In this document: positions 52,369 through 63,150 of the stretch, piece by piece
Layout of the letters: every line of letters begins with the position of its first letter
How positions within the stretch are numbered: the first letter of the stretch is position 1
NCBI GenBank assembly: GCA_003223645.1
Contig: QHVT01000010.1
Location: forward strand, 62,001 to 126,000
DNA length: 64,000 nucleotides
Direction: 5' to 3'
Source: Acidobacteriota bacterium
GTDB lineage: Bacteria > Acidobacteriota > Thermoanaerobaculia > Gp7-AA8
Program-made: the position numbers and the translations under genes
Notes under the pieces: model-generated
The model's database searches: none
Told to the model about the DNA's origin: nothing
The model's input: the letters and a program-made list of their open reading frames with translations, nothing else

Positions 52369-52710
52369 ATGCGGGCACTCGAAGGCGAACAGGTCATGGT
52401 GCGCATCTTCTTCGGCGAATCGGACAAGTGGAAACATCGCCCGCTCCACGTCGCCCTGCTCGAGCGCCTGCGCAGCGAAGGCTTCGCCGGCGCAACCGTC
52501 GTCCGCGGCATCGCCGGCTTCGGCGCCACGAGCGTCATTCACACGACGCACCTTCTCGACCTGTCGACCGATCTTCCGATCGTCGTCGAAGTCATCGACA
52601 CCGAGGACCACATCGCGCGGCTCACGCCGATTCTCGACGAAATGCTCGGCGGCGCGCTGGTGACGATGGAGAAAGTGCGCGTGCTGCGATACGTGGCGGC
52701 GAAGCGCTAA
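52369..52710 (+). CDS. DUF190 protein
   Basis: 113 residues from the ATG at 52369, 5 bp after GGAGG; a GTG at 52363 overlapping the crcB stop is an alternative. Small ferredoxin-like fold protein with VRIFFGESDKWKHRPLHVAL and VVRGIAGFGATSVIHTTHLL, the DUF190 signature. The family is repeatedly found next to or fused with CrcB; a PII-like sensory role is suspected, not proven. Its end overlaps the toxin gene on the other strand by 4 bp. Confidence 0.9.
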   Translation: MRALEGEQVMVRIFFGESDKWKHRPLHVALLERLRSEGFAGATVVRGIAGFGATSVIHTTHLLDLSTDLPIVVEVIDTEDHIARLTPILDEMLGGALVTMEKVRVLRYVAAKR

Positions 52711-53108
52711 CGCTCGGACAGCGGCACCGTGACGATTTGGGGAATGCGCTCGAAGTGTCCATCGAGCGTAAGCAGCGGAAGACCATGCTGCATCGCTGAC
52801 GCGGCGATCCACATATCGTTCGTTGGGATCAGCGCTCCAGCGGCGCGAAGACCGTTATAAATGTCCGCGTATCGTTCCGCGGTTTCCTCATCGATCTCGA
52901 CAATGTTGACGCGTGGTGATTCGACGAATTCCCGAAGCGCAGCCAGATTTGCTGCCTGTCGACGACTCCGTTTGAATCCGCCAAGAAGTTCGCCAAACAC
53001 CGTCGCGTTGAGGTAGACCTCGTCGGCATCTTCCACGGCAGCGATCACCTCTGCTGCTCCGCGCTTGAACGCGGAGTAACCCGAAGTGTCAATGAGGAAC
53101 CGCCTCAA
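52707..53108 (-). CDS. vapC: VapC-type PIN-domain toxin
   Basis: 133 residues. PIN-domain RNase with acidic residues in RRFLIDTSGYSAFKRG (first Asp), VFGELLGGFKR (Glu), PTNDMWIAASAMQHG (Asp) and LPLLTLDGHFERIP (Asp). The start overlaps the antitoxin stop by 4 bp. Type II toxin-antitoxin pair, expected to cleave tRNA or rRNA when free. Confidence 0.93.
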   Translation of the reverse strand: MRRFLIDTSGYSAFKRGAAEVIAAVEDADEVYLNATVFGELLGGFKRSRRQAANLAALREFVESPRVNIVEIDEETAERYADIYNGLRAAGALIPTNDMWIAASAMQHGLPLLTLDGHFERIPQIVTVPLSER

Positions 53109-53359
53109 CGCCAGAGTTCCTCGTCGATTTGCCGTTGCTCACGAAGCGACCTGTCGAATTCTTCCGCTTCAGCGTCGCTCCACGTTCCAGCTAAATGAGT
53201 GAGATCAGTATGTTTCCTTCGTGGCTTCGATGGCTTGCCCACTCGCTCCTGTAGCAACTCCAGCACCGCGCGATTGATGCTGATCCGCTGTTCTTTCGCC
53301 TTCGCGCGGATCGCCTTCTGAATCTCGGGCGGGATGTTTCGGAGCGTGATCGCCTTCAT
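53105..53359 (-). CDS. vapB: VapB/FitA-like antitoxin
   Basis: 84 residues. The N-terminal ribbon-helix-helix (KAITLRNIPPEIQKAIRAKA, RISINRAVLELLQERVG) is followed by a toxin-binding C-terminal tail (SDAEAEEFDRSLREQRQ). The promoter region contains a TGCATCAC/GTGATGCA inverted repeat, a probable autoregulatory operator. Confidence 0.92.
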   Translation of the reverse strand: MKAITLRNIPPEIQKAIRAKAKEQRISINRAVLELLQERVGKPSKPRRKHTDLTHLAGTWSDAEAEEFDRSLREQRQIDEELWR

Positions 53360-53385
53360 GCATCACAATGTGCATCGCAGTGATG
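53357..53385. promoter_or_regulatory. Inverted-repeat operator of the toxin-antitoxin operon
   Basis: TGCATCAC (53357-53364) and GTGATGCA (53378-53385) are perfect 8-bp arms with a 13-bp spacer containing a further TGCATC half-site. Placed over the vapB start, as usual for RHH antitoxin autoregulation. Confidence 0.7.
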
Positions 53386-53398
53386 CACTTGTCAACGA

Positions 53399-54589
53399 TC
53401 AACGCTCCCTGAGCGCCAACGCCACCGGAATCCGCGCCGCGCGAATCGCAGGGAAGAATCCGCCGACGATTCCGATGAACAGCGCGTAAATGATCGCGCC
53501 GAACATCAATGCGGGCGTGACCTGGAACGCGAACGCGACCTGGCTGAACGTCTGCCAGTTCATCGTCGCGCTGCGGTAGCCGTCGAAGGCGAGATACGCG
53601 CCTAACGAGCCGATGATGCCGCCTAACAGGGCGAGGACGAGCGCTTCGGCCATGACGGAGATCATAACGGCGCCGCCGCCGAAGCCGAGGGCTTCGAGAG
53701 TGGCGATATCGCGGGAGCGCGCGGAGACGGCGGTGTACATCGTGTTGAGCGCGCCGAAGATTGCGCCGAGACCCATCAAGCTGCAGACGATGAATGCGAG
53801 TCCGGTGACGAGGAGGCGCATGGTGCGCGACTGCGCGGCGTAGTAGTCGGTCTCGCGCTCGATCTTCAGGTTCGTGCGCGGATCGGAGGTTAATGTGTCC
53901 TTGAACTGCTGGAAGCTGCCCGCCGACGCGAGCCGCACGAGCACGGTTTGATACGAGCTGCCGCGATGATATGCGGGCGCGAGCACGGCGGCGTCCGCCC
54001 ACACTTCCGACTCCGCGATACCGCCTTTTCCTTCAAAAATGCCAACGACTTTCCAGCGCGTCTGTCCGAACTGCATTTCCGTTCCGACTTCCGTGCTCTT
54101 GAACTGCGTCTGCGCGGAGCGGCCGACGATCACTTCGTTCGTACCCCACGCGAACATCTTTCCCTCGACGATCTTGATCTCCGGCCGCACGGCGAACGCT
54201 TCCTCGCGCACGCCGCGCATCGGCACGTTCGCTTCCGTGTTCGTCGAGCGCTTCGGCAGATCGACGAGCACGAACAGCTCCGGCGACGCGAGCAGTTTGC
54301 CGTCGGCACCGCGCGCGACGCGCGGATCGTTGCGCACGATCTCGACATCGTCGCGCGAGAGCACGCTCGTCATCTCGCTGTCCGCTCCGCCGCGCAAAAC
54401 GATCGCCGTGTCGGGCGATCCGGCCGCGATCATCACGTGACGGAATCCTTCGCCGATCGAGAGCACACCGACGAGCACCGCGACGACGCCCGCGACGCCG
54501 AAGATTGCGGCAGCCGAAGATCCGCGTCGCGCGGGAAGCGTGCGCAGGTTGAATCCGATGAGCGCTGCGAGTTGTCTGAACCAGTTCAT
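53399..54589 (-). CDS. ABC transporter permease (MacB/FtsX type), second permease
   Basis: 396 residues. MacB-like: an N-terminal span (SSAAAIFGVAGVVAVLVGVL, about 25-45), a large periplasmic domain, and three C-terminal spans (about 255-280, 300-330 and 355-385) with LVTGLAFIVCSLMGLGAIFG and SARSRDIATLEALGFGGGAV. Last gene of the adaptor-ATPase-permease-permease operon. Its start shares one base with the end of the previous permease (TAATG). Substrate unknown. Confidence 0.88.
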   Translation of the reverse strand: MNWFRQLAALIGFNLRTLPARRGSSAAAIFGVAGVVAVLVGVLSIGEGFRHVMIAAGSPDTAIVLRGGADSEMTSVLSRDDVEIVRNDPRVARGADGKLLASPELFVLVDLPKRSTNTEANVPMRGVREEAFAVRPEIKIVEGKMFAWGTNEVIVGRSAQTQFKSTEVGTEMQFGQTRWKVVGIFEGKGGIAESEVWADAAVLAPAYHRGSSYQTVLVRLASAGSFQQFKDTLTSDPRTNLKIERETDYYAAQSRTMRLLVTGLAFIVCSLMGLGAIFGALNTMYTAVSARSRDIATLEALGFGGGAVMISVMAEALVLALLGGIIGSLGAYLAFDGYRSATMNWQTFSQVAFAFQVTPALMFGAIIYALFIGIVGGFFPAIRAARIPVALALRER

Positions 54590-55743
54590 TACTCTCTCCG
54601 AAGTGCGTCGACCGCGTTGAGACGCATCGCCTGAATCGCCGGCAGCGCGCCGGTGATGAGGCCGAGGATGATGACGACGGCGATGCCGATCGCGAGATCG
54701 TTCGCCGGGAAGCGAAAGATCGGCAGCGCGCCGCCGGTCGGATCGCCGCCTTTGATGAGCATGTACCCGAGGGCGAGTCCGATCGCGCCGCCGACGATCG
54801 AGATCAGGAGCGACTCCACGAGCACGAGCACGAGCATCTGCGCGTCGGTGAAGCCGATCGCCTTCAGCACGCCGAGCTCGCTGATGCGCTCGCGCACCGC
54901 CTGCGCCATCGTGTTGCCGGCAACGAGGAGGATGGTGAAGAAGACCGCCGTGAGAATCGCCGTCACGATCGCGCCGATGTTGCCCATCTGCTCGGCGAAT
55001 CCTTTGATGAACGCCTTCTCCGTCTCGGTCTTCGTCTCGTACGGCGAGTTCGCGAACTTCTCATCGATCCGCTTCACGATGTCTTCGGCGTGCTTCGGAT
55101 CCTTGATCTTGATGTAGTACCAGCCGGTGAGTCCCTGTCCGCGCAGGCGGTTCTCATCGAGATAGTCGTGGCGGAAGAAGAACGACGACGTGTCGACTTC
55201 TTCGGTCGCGCCGGTCTGAATCGCGACGAGATCGAACGTCCAGGTATTGCCGCCGCCCTTCGGCGTCATGTACGTCGCCTGGATCGGAATCTTGTCGCCG
55301 ACTTTCCAGCCGAGGGCGTCGGCGAGCTTCTTGCCGGCGATTGCGCCGGTGCGCGTCTCCAGCCACTTCCTCTTGCCCTCTGCCGAAATGATGTACTCCG
55401 GATAAACATCGAAGAACTCGGCCGGCTCGACGGCGATCTGCCCGAAGGGACGTTTGTTGTCCTTGTATAAACCGCCGAACCACGAGGCCTGCGTGGCGTT
55501 GGCGACGCCGTCGACCTGCTCGATCTGCGCTTCGTACGCCTGCGGCAGCGGTTGGATCAGCGAGATGCGGTTGCGCACGATGAGGCGGTTCGCGCCGGCG
55601 ACGCTCACGCCCATCTGGAACGCGTTGCGGATCGCGGAGAGATACCCGAAGAGCACGAACGCCACGAGGATCGACAGCACGGTCAGGATCGTGCGCAGCT
55701 TGTGGCGCTTGAAGTTGGAGAGGATCAGCAGGAAGAATTTCAT
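54589..55743 (-). CDS. ABC transporter permease (MacB/FtsX type), first permease
   Basis: 384 residues. N-terminal span about 17-35 (LRTILTVLSILVAFVLFGYL). A periplasmic domain with KRPFGQIAVEPAEFFDVYPE and three C-terminal spans (AIVTAILTAVFFTILLVAGN; ISELGVLKAIGFTDAQMLVL) match the FtsX/MacB family. Its ATG overlaps the ATPase stop (ATGA). Forms a heterodimeric permease with the next gene. Confidence 0.9.
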   Translation of the reverse strand: MKFFLLILSNFKRHKLRTILTVLSILVAFVLFGYLSAIRNAFQMGVSVAGANRLIVRNRISLIQPLPQAYEAQIEQVDGVANATQASWFGGLYKDNKRPFGQIAVEPAEFFDVYPEYIISAEGKRKWLETRTGAIAGKKLADALGWKVGDKIPIQATYMTPKGGGNTWTFDLVAIQTGATEEVDTSSFFFRHDYLDENRLRGQGLTGWYYIKIKDPKHAEDIVKRIDEKFANSPYETKTETEKAFIKGFAEQMGNIGAIVTAILTAVFFTILLVAGNTMAQAVRERISELGVLKAIGFTDAQMLVLVLVESLLISIVGGAIGLALGYMLIKGGDPTGGALPIFRFPANDLAIGIAVVIILGLITGALPAIQAMRLNAVDALRRE

Positions 55744-56429
55744 GCGGCCATCTCGGTGGCGACTTGTCCGTCGACCATGTAGAGGCGGCGCGACGCGCGG
55801 TTCGCGGCATGCGGATCGTGCGTCACCATCACGATCGTCTTCCCGTGCTCCTGATTGAGCGCCTGGAGCAGATCGAGGATGCCGTCGCCGGTCTTGCGAT
55901 CGAGGTCACCGGTCGGCTCGTCGGCGAGGATGAGCGTCGGGTCGGTGACGATCGCGCGGGCGATGCCGACGCGCTGCTGCTCGCCGCCCGAGAGCGTCCG
56001 CGGCGTGTGCTTCGCGCGATGCGAGAGGCCGACGATCTCGAGCGCGTTCGCAACGTGCTTCCTGCGGTCGGAGCTCGACAAATTCGTGAGCAGCAGCGGC
56101 AGCTCGACGTTGCGCTCGGCCGAGAGCACCGGCAGCAGGTTGTAGAACTGAAAGACGAACCCGACGTGGCGCGAGCGCCAGCGCGCGAGATCGCGGCGCG
56201 ACATGTTGTCGATGCGCTTGCCCGCGATTTCGATCGTGCCGGCGGTCGGACGATCGAGACCGGCGAGGAGATTGAGCAGCGTCGACTTGCCCGATCCCGA
56301 CGGTCCCATCAGCGCGAGGAACTCTCCCTCGTCGATATTCAGATCGAGGCGGTTCAACACGTTGATTTCCTCGCTGCCGCGGTGAAATTGCTTCTCCACG
56401 TTGCGCAAAGTGACGAGTTGATTGGCCAT
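55740..56429 (-). CDS. ABC transporter ATP-binding protein (MacB/LolD type)
   Basis: 229 residues. Walker [21 protein letters not shown]-loop [20 protein letters not shown], signature [16 protein letters not shown], Walker [12 protein letters not shown], and H-loop [17 protein letters not shown] site precedes the ATG at 56429. Pairs with the two permeases downstream and the adaptor upstream. A family D hairpin lies between it and the adaptor gene. Confidence 0.93.
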   Translation of the reverse strand: MANQLVTLRNVEKQFHRGSEEINVLNRLDLNIDEGEFLALMGPSGSGKSTLLNLLAGLDRPTAGTIEIAGKRIDNMSRRDLARWRSRHVGFVFQFYNLLPVLSAERNVELPLLLTNLSSSDRRKHVANALEIVGLSHRAKHTPRTLSGGEQQRVGIARAIVTDPTLILADEPTGDLDRKTGDGILDLLQALNQEHGKTIVMVTHDPHAANRASRRLYMVDGQVATEMAA

Positions 56430-56440
56430 GTGTTCTCCTC

Positions 56441-56510
56441 GGTTACGCCATTGCGCGGTCGCTCGGTTGCGCGGCAATTTCGTACCGCGCGACTGCGCAA
56501 CCGCGCAACC
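56441..56510. repeat. Palindromic element, family D
   Basis: TTGCGCGGTCGCTCGGTTGC opposes CGACTGCGCAACCGCGCAAC. It runs to the stop codon of the adaptor gene. Confidence 0.85.
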
Positions 56511-57716
56511 CTATTTTTTGACCTTCACGCGGTCGCCGTCCTTCAAATCAGGCGGACCTTCGATGATCACGCTCTCGCCGTCCGACACTCCGGATGCGAG
56601 GCGCGCGTTGTCGCCTTCAGCGGAGAGCACGCGCACCGCGCGGCGTTCCGCCTTGTCGTCTTTCACCACGAACACGATGTCCTGGTCGCCGTCGTGGCGG
56701 ACTCCGGACTTCGGAATTTCCATTTGCTGCGACGCCGCGGCCGCCGGCTCGTTGGTGATGAACGAGGTTTTCACGCCCATGTCCGGCAGGATGCGCGCGT
56801 CTTTCTGATCGAACGCGATGCGCACTTTCACCGTCGCCTTCTGACGATCGGCGGTCGGCACCGCCGTGATGACGTGCGCGGGGATTTTCCAATCGGGATA
56901 TGCGTCGAGCACCGCTTCGACCTGCTGGTTCGGATGCACGCGATTGATGTAGGCCTCGTTTACGTCGACTTCGATCTCCAGAGAGGCCATGTCGACGATC
57001 GTGCAGATGCCGGTGCGCGTGAAGCCGCCGCCGGCGGAGACCGGCGAGATCATCTCGCCCGGCTGCGCGTCTTTCGAGACGACGACGCCGTCGAACGGAG
57101 CGCGGATGATTGCGTCTTCGACATTCTGCCGCTGCAGATCGACCTGACGCTGCGCGCTGGCGAGCTGATCGCCCTGCGCGGAAAGGCGCGCGCGGTTCGC
57201 CTCGAGCTGCGCGCGCGCATGATCGAGATCGCTGCGGCTTCCGACTTCGCTCTGCGCGAGATGCGCGGCACGGTCGTAGTCGATCTGCGCCTCGCGAATG
57301 CGCACGCGCGTTTCTTCCAGCGCGCTCTTCGCCGCCGCCGCCTCGGCCTGAGCGACCGCGAGTCCGCGCGAGACGATCGACGAGTCCAGCCGCGCGAGCT
57401 CCTGCCCCTGCTTCACGTGCATACCTTCTTCGATGTAGATGTCGATGACTTTGCCCGTGACTTTCGACGAGACGGTCGCCTGACGGCGCGCCGTCACGTA
57501 GCCGCTCGCATTGAGCACCGCGCCGCGCGCCTGTGATGCGATCGCCTTCGCCGGCGCGACGCGCACGCCCTTTCCGCTGCCGCGCGTGAGCACGAGCGCG
57601 ATCACCACCGCCGTAACGATGATCGTCGCCGTGACGAGGATCAGCGGCACCCGGCTCTTCCGCTCGACGTCCGGGCGGGCGATGCGTAATCCGTCGAGTG
57701 TGACTTTGTCGACCAT
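56511..57716 (-). CDS. Periplasmic adaptor (HlyD/MFP family) of an efflux system
   Basis: 401 residues. N-terminal anchor (about 26-45, LILVTATIIVTAVVIALVL), then a biotinyl-lipoyl-like barrel (SSKVTGKVIDIYIEEGMHVK), an alpha-hairpin coiled coil (about 125-210, Ala/Gln/Arg-rich) and the return strand RAPFDGVVVSKDAQPGEMI. First gene of a MacA-MacB-like operon. The divergent histidine kinase/response regulator pair on the other strand could control it. Confidence 0.92.
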   Translation of the reverse strand: MVDKVTLDGLRIARPDVERKSRVPLILVTATIIVTAVVIALVLTRGSGKGVRVAPAKAIASQARGAVLNASGYVTARRQATVSSKVTGKVIDIYIEEGMHVKQGQELARLDSSIVSRGLAVAQAEAAAAKSALEETRVRIREAQIDYDRAAHLAQSEVGSRSDLDHARAQLEANRARLSAQGDQLASAQRQVDLQRQNVEDAIIRAPFDGVVVSKDAQPGEMISPVSAGGGFTRTGICTIVDMASLEIEVDVNEAYINRVHPNQQVEAVLDAYPDWKIPAHVITAVPTADRQKATVKVRIAFDQKDARILPDMGVKTSFITNEPAAAASQQMEIPKSGVRHDGDQDIVFVVKDDKAERRAVRVLSAEGDNARLASGVSDGESVIIEGPPDLKDGDRVKVKK

Positions 57717-57782
57717 TGGACGGCGCACATTATCGCGATGTTGCAAGCGGTTGTCAGTTGACGAATGTCATGGCGGCGCTTC

Positions 57783-57852
57783 GCGGATGGCGGATGGCGG
57801 ATGGCGGATGGCGTACGCCGTGTGCCATCTGCCATCCGCCATCTGCCATCCG
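57783..57852. repeat. Palindromic element, family B
   Basis: GCGGATGGCGGATGGCGGAT repeated, opposing GCCATCTGCCATCCGCCATC. It stands in the divergent gap between the adaptor gene and the histidine kinase gene. Confidence 0.85.
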
Positions 57853-57907
57853 TTTGCAGCGGTGAAGTGACAAATTGTCACAAGTAGCCCGTAACCGGCG
57901 TGCGACG

Positions 57908-59533
57908 ATGTCGTCTCCTAACGAAATGCGCCGCCTCTTCCGCCGCTCCATTCTCTGGCTGCTGCCGGTGGTCGTCGCCCCGCTCGGCGCGCTGCTGGTG
58001 ATGCAGTACAAGACGCTGCGCTCTCTGGAGTCGAAGAGCGCGTCGGCGCAGCGCAACTGGCTCCGCAACTCGCTCGAGATCGCGACGGATGAAGTCGAAG
58101 ACCGTTATCGCCACGACTCCGCGGCCGCGCTGACGATTCCGGCCGCCGAACTGCCCGACGTCACGACGCTCGGACATCACTTCGCACGGCATCACGTCTC
58201 CGGCGCGCGCACGTACTTCGCGATGCGCTTCAGCGGGAACATGTACGAGACCGGCTACTTCGATTCCAGAGGCAAAGAAAAATTGCCCATGGAAGGCGAA
58301 GCCGAGGCGGTGAAGATGGCGACCGTTTCGTGGCATGTCGCGCACAAGTGGAATCGCATCGTGCCGCAGCCGGGGCTCTTCGTCGATGAGCGTGAGTCCG
58401 AACATCGCGTGATCCTTCGTCCGGTAATCGATCCGTCGATGCATGTCGTCGGCGCGGTCGGCGTGGTGCTCGACGAAGCGCTGTCGCGCGAGGCGATGCT
58501 CGAGATCGCGACGCCGATTCTGCACAAGCGCTCGCCGGAGTCGAAGCTGCTCATCGGCGCGTACATCCCGCGCACGAGCGGCGGACGCGACCTCATCTCG
58601 CAGCCCCTCGGCTTCGTGTTCACGAACTGGCGCGCCGGCATCCGCGACATGTGCATGAGCCCCGAGGAAGTCGCGGCGGCGGACTTCCGCCACAATGCGA
58701 TGTGGACCGGCGGCGCGTTTTTCGTCCTCCTCGGCGCGGTCGCGCTGGCCATCGGCGCCGTGATGCGGCAGACGCGCCTGTCGCAGATGAAGAGCGACTT
58801 CGTGTCGAATGTCTCGCACGAGCTGCGCACGCCGCTCTCCTCGATTCGCGTCTTCGGCGAGTACATGCGCCTCGGCCGCGTGACGCAGGCCGACAAAGTG
58901 CGTGAGTACGGCGAGTACATCGAGGCCGAGAGCCGCAGACTCACGGCGCTCATCAACAACATCCTCGACTTCTCGAAGATCGAGTCGGCGGAGAAGCAGT
59001 ACCGCTTCTGCGACGCCGACGTGACGGACCTCGTCGAGCGCACCGTCGCGGCGTTCGCCGTTCCGCTGCGCGATCAGAATGTCGTGATCGCGTTTCATCC
59101 GCCGGCCGCACCGCCGCCGCTGTTGCGCGTCGACAAAGACGCCCTCGGACAGGCGCTCGTCAATCTGCTCGACAACGCGATCAAGTATTCGAACGGCACC
59201 AATGAGATCGACGTCCGCGTGACCGCGTCGCGCGACAGCGTGCGCATTTCCGTGCGTGATCACGGCATCGGCATCCCCGTGGTCGAGCACAAGAAAATCT
59301 TCGAGAAGTTCTATCGCGCCGGCAGCGGTCTCGTGCACGACGTCAAAGGCAGCGGCCTCGGCCTGTCGATCGTGCAACACGTCGCGCAGGCGCACGGCGG
59401 CCGCGTCGAAGTCGAGAGCGCGGCAGGAGAAGGAAGCACATTCACGATCGTGCTGCCGGGTGGAGGACAGGCAATCCTGCCTGTCCGGACAGGCGAGATC
59501 GCCTGTCCTCCACTACGAAGGGAGAACGCATGA
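57908..59533 (+). CDS. Sensor histidine kinase with repeat-encoded C-terminal tail
   Basis: 541 residues. TM1 about 15-35, a periplasmic sensor region to about 260, TM2 about 262-283 ([16 protein letters not shown]). HisKA box [21 protein letters not shown] box [15 protein letters not shown]1 [15 protein letters not shown] box FEKFYRAG, G2 [18 protein letters not shown]. The last 23 residues ([20 protein letters not shown]...) are the translation of a family G palindrome. Its stop overlaps the start of the response regulator (ATGA). ATG 57926 is an alternative start. Confidence 0.93.
   Translation: MSSPNEMRRLFRRSILWLLPVVVAPLGALLVMQYKTLRSLESKSASAQRNWLRNSLEIATDEVEDRYRHDSAAALTIPAAELPDVTTLGHHFARHHVSGARTYFAMRFSGNMYETGYFDSRGKEKLPMEGEAEAVKMATVSWHVAHKWNRIVPQPGLFVDERESEHRVILRPVIDPSMHVVGAVGVVLDEALSREAMLEIATPILHKRSPESKLLIGAYIPRTSGGRDLISQPLGFVFTNWRAGIRDMCMSPEEVAAADFRHNAMWTGGAFFVLLGAVALAIGAVMRQTRLSQMKSDFVSNVSHELRTPLSSIRVFGEYMRLGRVTQADKVREYGEYIEAESRRLTALINNILDFSKIESAEKQYRFCDADVTDLVERTVAAFAVPLRDQNVVIAFHPPAAPPPLLRVDKDALGQALVNLLDNAIKYSNGTNEIDVRVTASRDSVRISVRDHGIGIPVVEHKKIFEKFYRAGSGLVHDVKGSGLGLSIVQHVAQAHGGRVEVESAAGEGSTFTIVLPGGGQAILPVRTGEIACPPLRRENA
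59460..59513. repeat. Family G palindromic element in the kinase 3' end
   Basis: GTGGAGGACAGGCAATCCTG and the facing GGCGAGATCGCCTGTCCTCC. It is translated as the C-terminal tail of the histidine kinase. The other copy is intergenic at 31701-31769. Confidence 0.88.
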
Positions 59534-60207
59534 ACAACATCCTCATCGTCGAAGACGACCCCGCAATGTCCGTCGCGCTGCGCGACGGTTTCGAGTTCGA
59601 GAAATACAACGTCGAGATGGCTGTCGACGGCGAAGACGGGCTGCGACTCGCCAATCGCGGCGACCACGACCTCATCGTGCTCGACGTGATGCTGCCGAAG
59701 AAAAGCGGACTCGATGTCTGCAAAGAGCTGCGCCAGAACGGCAGCCGCACGCCCGTGATCATGCTGACCGCGCGCGGCCAGGAGATCGACAAAATCGTCG
59801 GCCTCAAACTCGGCGCCGACGACTACGTGACGAAGCCCTTCAGCTTCATGGAGCTCCTCGCGCGAGTCGAAGCCGTGTTGCGCCGCGTCCAGCGAAAAAA
59901 GACAGGCGACGAATTCGAATTCGGCGACATCCGCCTCGACTTCCGCACCTACCAGGCCAGCAAAAGCGGCGACACCATCGAACTGACGCCACGCGAATTC
60001 CGCATCCTGCGTTACTTCATCGACCACGCCGAACAAGTCGTCAGCCGCGAAGCGCTCCTCAATCACGTATGGGGCTACGACAGCTCCGCATTCACGCGAA
60101 CGGTCGACACGCACATGGCGAGACTGCGGCAGAAGGTGGAGGCCACGCCGTCAGAGCCGCGGCACCTTCTAACGGTGCACCGAGTGGGGTACAAGTTCGT
60201 GCCGTAG
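59530..60207 (+). CDS. OmpR-family response regulator
   Basis: 225 residues. Receiver domain with the acidic pair [10 protein letters not shown], the phospho-acceptor Asp52 in [16 protein letters not shown], Thr in VIMLTARGQ and Lys in [11 protein letters not shown]-terminal winged helix (about 130-225, [35 protein letters not shown]). Coupled to the kinase by a 4-bp overlap. Likely target is the divergent efflux operon; that is inference. Confidence 0.96.
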   Translation: MNNILIVEDDPAMSVALRDGFEFEKYNVEMAVDGEDGLRLANRGDHDLIVLDVMLPKKSGLDVCKELRQNGSRTPVIMLTARGQEIDKIVGLKLGADDYVTKPFSFMELLARVEAVLRRVQRKKTGDEFEFGDIRLDFRTYQASKSGDTIELTPREFRILRYFIDHAEQVVSREALLNHVWGYDSSAFTRTVDTHMARLRQKVEATPSEPRHLLTVHRVGYKFVP

Positions 60208-60615
60208 TTACCTCGGCTGCGCGGTCGCTCGGTCACGCGGTTGCGCGGCAACGAGTTCCTTTCTTTGTACCCATTTGATCAAGCCGGTCAGTGCGCGGCC
60301 GGTGCCGTGTATCAAAGTGAGAATGTGATGCGTCTCGGCTTCGGCGATGAAGCGTAATTCGTGCGCAGCGATGATTTGCGCCTCGACTTCAAAGAGCGAC
60401 CCGCGAGCCTGACTCAGGAACTGACGCCACTCGCCCAGCGTGATTCGGCCTTCACCTTCGGCAATGTGACTGATCACGCCGATCGCAGCGCGGCGCAGCT
60501 GGGATACGAGTCCGTAGAGTTCATGTTTGGGAAACGTGGCCGTCACGTCATACACAGCGACCACAACTTCCAAGCCGCGCTTGAACGCGACGAGATCCCG
60601 AAATGCTCTGACCAT
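60208..60615 (-). CDS. Four-helix bundle (S23/IVS-type) protein
   Basis: 135 residues. FRDLVAFKRGLEVVVAVYDV, LVSQLRRAAIGVISHIAEGE and FLSQARGSLFEVEAQIIAAH are the signature helices of the family first met in 23S rRNA intervening sequences and since found widely as chromosomal genes of unknown role. The last 13 residues (AAQPRDRATAQPR) translate one arm of a family D palindrome; the opposite arm lies beyond the gene start. It directly abuts the response regulator stop, convergently. Confidence 0.88.
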   Translation of the reverse strand: MVRAFRDLVAFKRGLEVVVAVYDVTATFPKHELYGLVSQLRRAAIGVISHIAEGEGRITLGEWRQFLSQARGSLFEVEAQIIAAHELRFIAEAETHHILTLIHGTGRALTGLIKWVQRKELVAAQPRDRATAQPR

Positions 60616-60715
60616 TCATGATTCGGTCGCTAAGGAGAGAAAAGGCGACGCCGGCCGTGTGGACCCCCATCTTACCTCGGCCGCGCAACCGCGCGACCGA
60701 GCAACCGCGCAACCG

Positions 60716-60719
<4 letters not shown>
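60209..60719. repeat. Split family D palindrome flanking the four-helix bundle gene
   Basis: Left arm 60209-60252 (TACCTCGGCTGCGCGGTCGC) and right arm 60675-60719 (CGCGCAACCGCGCGACCGAG) would normally pair as neighbours; here about 420 bp with one gene separate them. TTACCTCGGC also occurs as a direct repeat at both ends. Confidence 0.75.
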
Positions 60720-61534
<815 letters not shown>

Positions 61535-61561
61535 GGGCGCGGAGTATAGCGACATCCGGCG

Positions 61562-61639
61562 GAACGCTGAACGCAGAGCGCAGAACGTAGAATTGAGAGA
61601 CTTCTCGCTTCTGCGTTCTACGTTCTGCGCTCTGCGTTC
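61562..61639. repeat. Palindromic element, family A
   Basis: GAACGCTGAACGCAGAGCGC with facing CTACGTTCTGCGCTCTGCGT; arms of about 35 bp between the divergent nucleoside phosphorylase and transporter genes. Confidence 0.85.
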
Positions 61640-61718
61640 ACCGTTTCATTGACACGACGCCTCCGAATCAACGACCATCAGAACCCGGCCCAAAATCCAG
61701 CGAGACGGAGTGACGAGC

Positions 61719-63140
61719 ATGGAGCGTTTCACTGCGCTGATCGGATTCTTTGCGATTCTGGCGATTGCCTGGTTGTTGTCGACGAACCGCAAAGCCATCA
61801 AGTGGCGCCCCGTGATCTGGGGACTGATGCTGCAGATCGTCATCGCCGTGCTGGTTCTGAAGGGCAAGCTGATCGAGTCCGCGCTCGCCTCGATCGCGCT
61901 GCCGCTGACGCATGCCGGCGCCGCATTGGTAGTGATCGCGCTCGCGATCGTCGCCTATCTCATCGCGCGATTCGTTCCGGCCGTGTCGAAGGCAATCTGG
62001 ATCGCCTACGCTGTCGCGGCCGCGTACTTTTTTCTGACCTTCAATCTCCTGGCGTTCATCTTCGAAACGATGAAGCATGTCGTGACGCAGCTGATCGGCT
62101 ACACCGCGGAAGGCGCGAAGCTGGTATTCGGGCCGTTGGGTGATCCGGCAACAATCGGCGTCATCTTCGCGACGCAGATTCTGCCGACGATCATCTTCAT
62201 CGCATCGATCTTCGCGGTCCTCTACTACATCGGCGTGATGCCGATCGTGGTGCGTTTCTTCGCAAAGCTGATGCTGCGCTTCATGGGAACGTCGGGCGCG
62301 GAGTCGACGTCGGTCGCCGCGTCGATCTTCATGGGACAGACCGAGGCGCCGCTGACGATCCGGCCGTTCCTCGACCGCATGACGCAGTCCGAGCTGATGA
62401 CGATCATGACCGCGGGCATGGCGCACGTGTCCGGCGGCATCATGGCGGCGTACGTGATGATCGCGCACGTCGATGTCACGCACCTTCTCACTGCGGTGAT
62501 CATGACCGCGCCCGGCGCGATCATGATGTCGAAGATTTTCGTGCCGGAAACCGAGCAGCCCGAGACCGGCGGCGAAGCGAAGATTGAAGTCCCGAAGCAG
62601 GACGTCAACGTCATCGACGCCGCGGGACGCGGGGCGATCGAGGGCTTGCACCTCTCCCTCAACGTCGCCGGAATGCTGATCGCATTCGTCGCGCTCGTCG
62701 CGCTGGTGAACGGCTTGTTCGGATACGTGCACGGCTGGCTCGCCGGCACGGCCCCGGCGATCGCGGCGTATTTCCCCGCCAGTCTCGACACGCTGCTGGG
62801 ATGGATCTTCCGTCCGATCGCCTGGGCGATGGGCGTGTCATGGAAAGACGCGCCGATCGTCGGCCAGCTCCTCGGCACGCGTATGGTGCTCAACGAGTTC
62901 ATCGCGTTCCTGAACCTCGGCAAGATTCCGGCAGGCGTGCTCGATCCGCGCAGCAAGATCATCGTGACGTACGCGCTCTGCGGCTTCGCGAACTTCTCGT
63001 CCATCGCGATTCAGATCGGCGGCATCGGCTCGCTCGCCCCGTCGCGCCGCGGCGACCTCGCCCGCCTCGGCTTCCGCGCGATGATTGCCGGCACGCTCGC
63101 AAACTTCCTCACGGCGACGATCGCGGGAATGCTGTTGTAG
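61719..63140 (+). CDS. Concentrative nucleoside transporter (NupC/CNT family)
   Basis: 473 residues with about ten membrane segments. Family motifs: FMGQTEAPLTIRPFLDRMTQ, MTAGMAHVSGGIMAAYV, VLNEFIAFLNLG, and ALCGFANFSSIAIQIGGIG. Imports nucleosides with Na+ or H+. The start at 61719 follows GGAG by 8 bp. Next to a purine nucleoside phosphorylase, so uptake and cleavage are likely linked. Confidence 0.95.
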   Translation: MERFTALIGFFAILAIAWLLSTNRKAIKWRPVIWGLMLQIVIAVLVLKGKLIESALASIALPLTHAGAALVVIALAIVAYLIARFVPAVSKAIWIAYAVAAAYFFLTFNLLAFIFETMKHVVTQLIGYTAEGAKLVFGPLGDPATIGVIFATQILPTIIFIASIFAVLYYIGVMPIVVRFFAKLMLRFMGTSGAESTSVAASIFMGQTEAPLTIRPFLDRMTQSELMTIMTAGMAHVSGGIMAAYVMIAHVDVTHLLTAVIMTAPGAIMMSKIFVPETEQPETGGEAKIEVPKQDVNVIDAAGRGAIEGLHLSLNVAGMLIAFVALVALVNGLFGYVHGWLAGTAPAIAAYFPASLDTLLGWIFRPIAWAMGVSWKDAPIVGQLLGTRMVLNEFIAFLNLGKIPAGVLDPRSKIIVTYALCGFANFSSIAIQIGGIGSLAPSRRGDLARLGFRAMIAGTLANFLTATIAGMLL

Positions 63141-63150
63141 CTCAATCCCA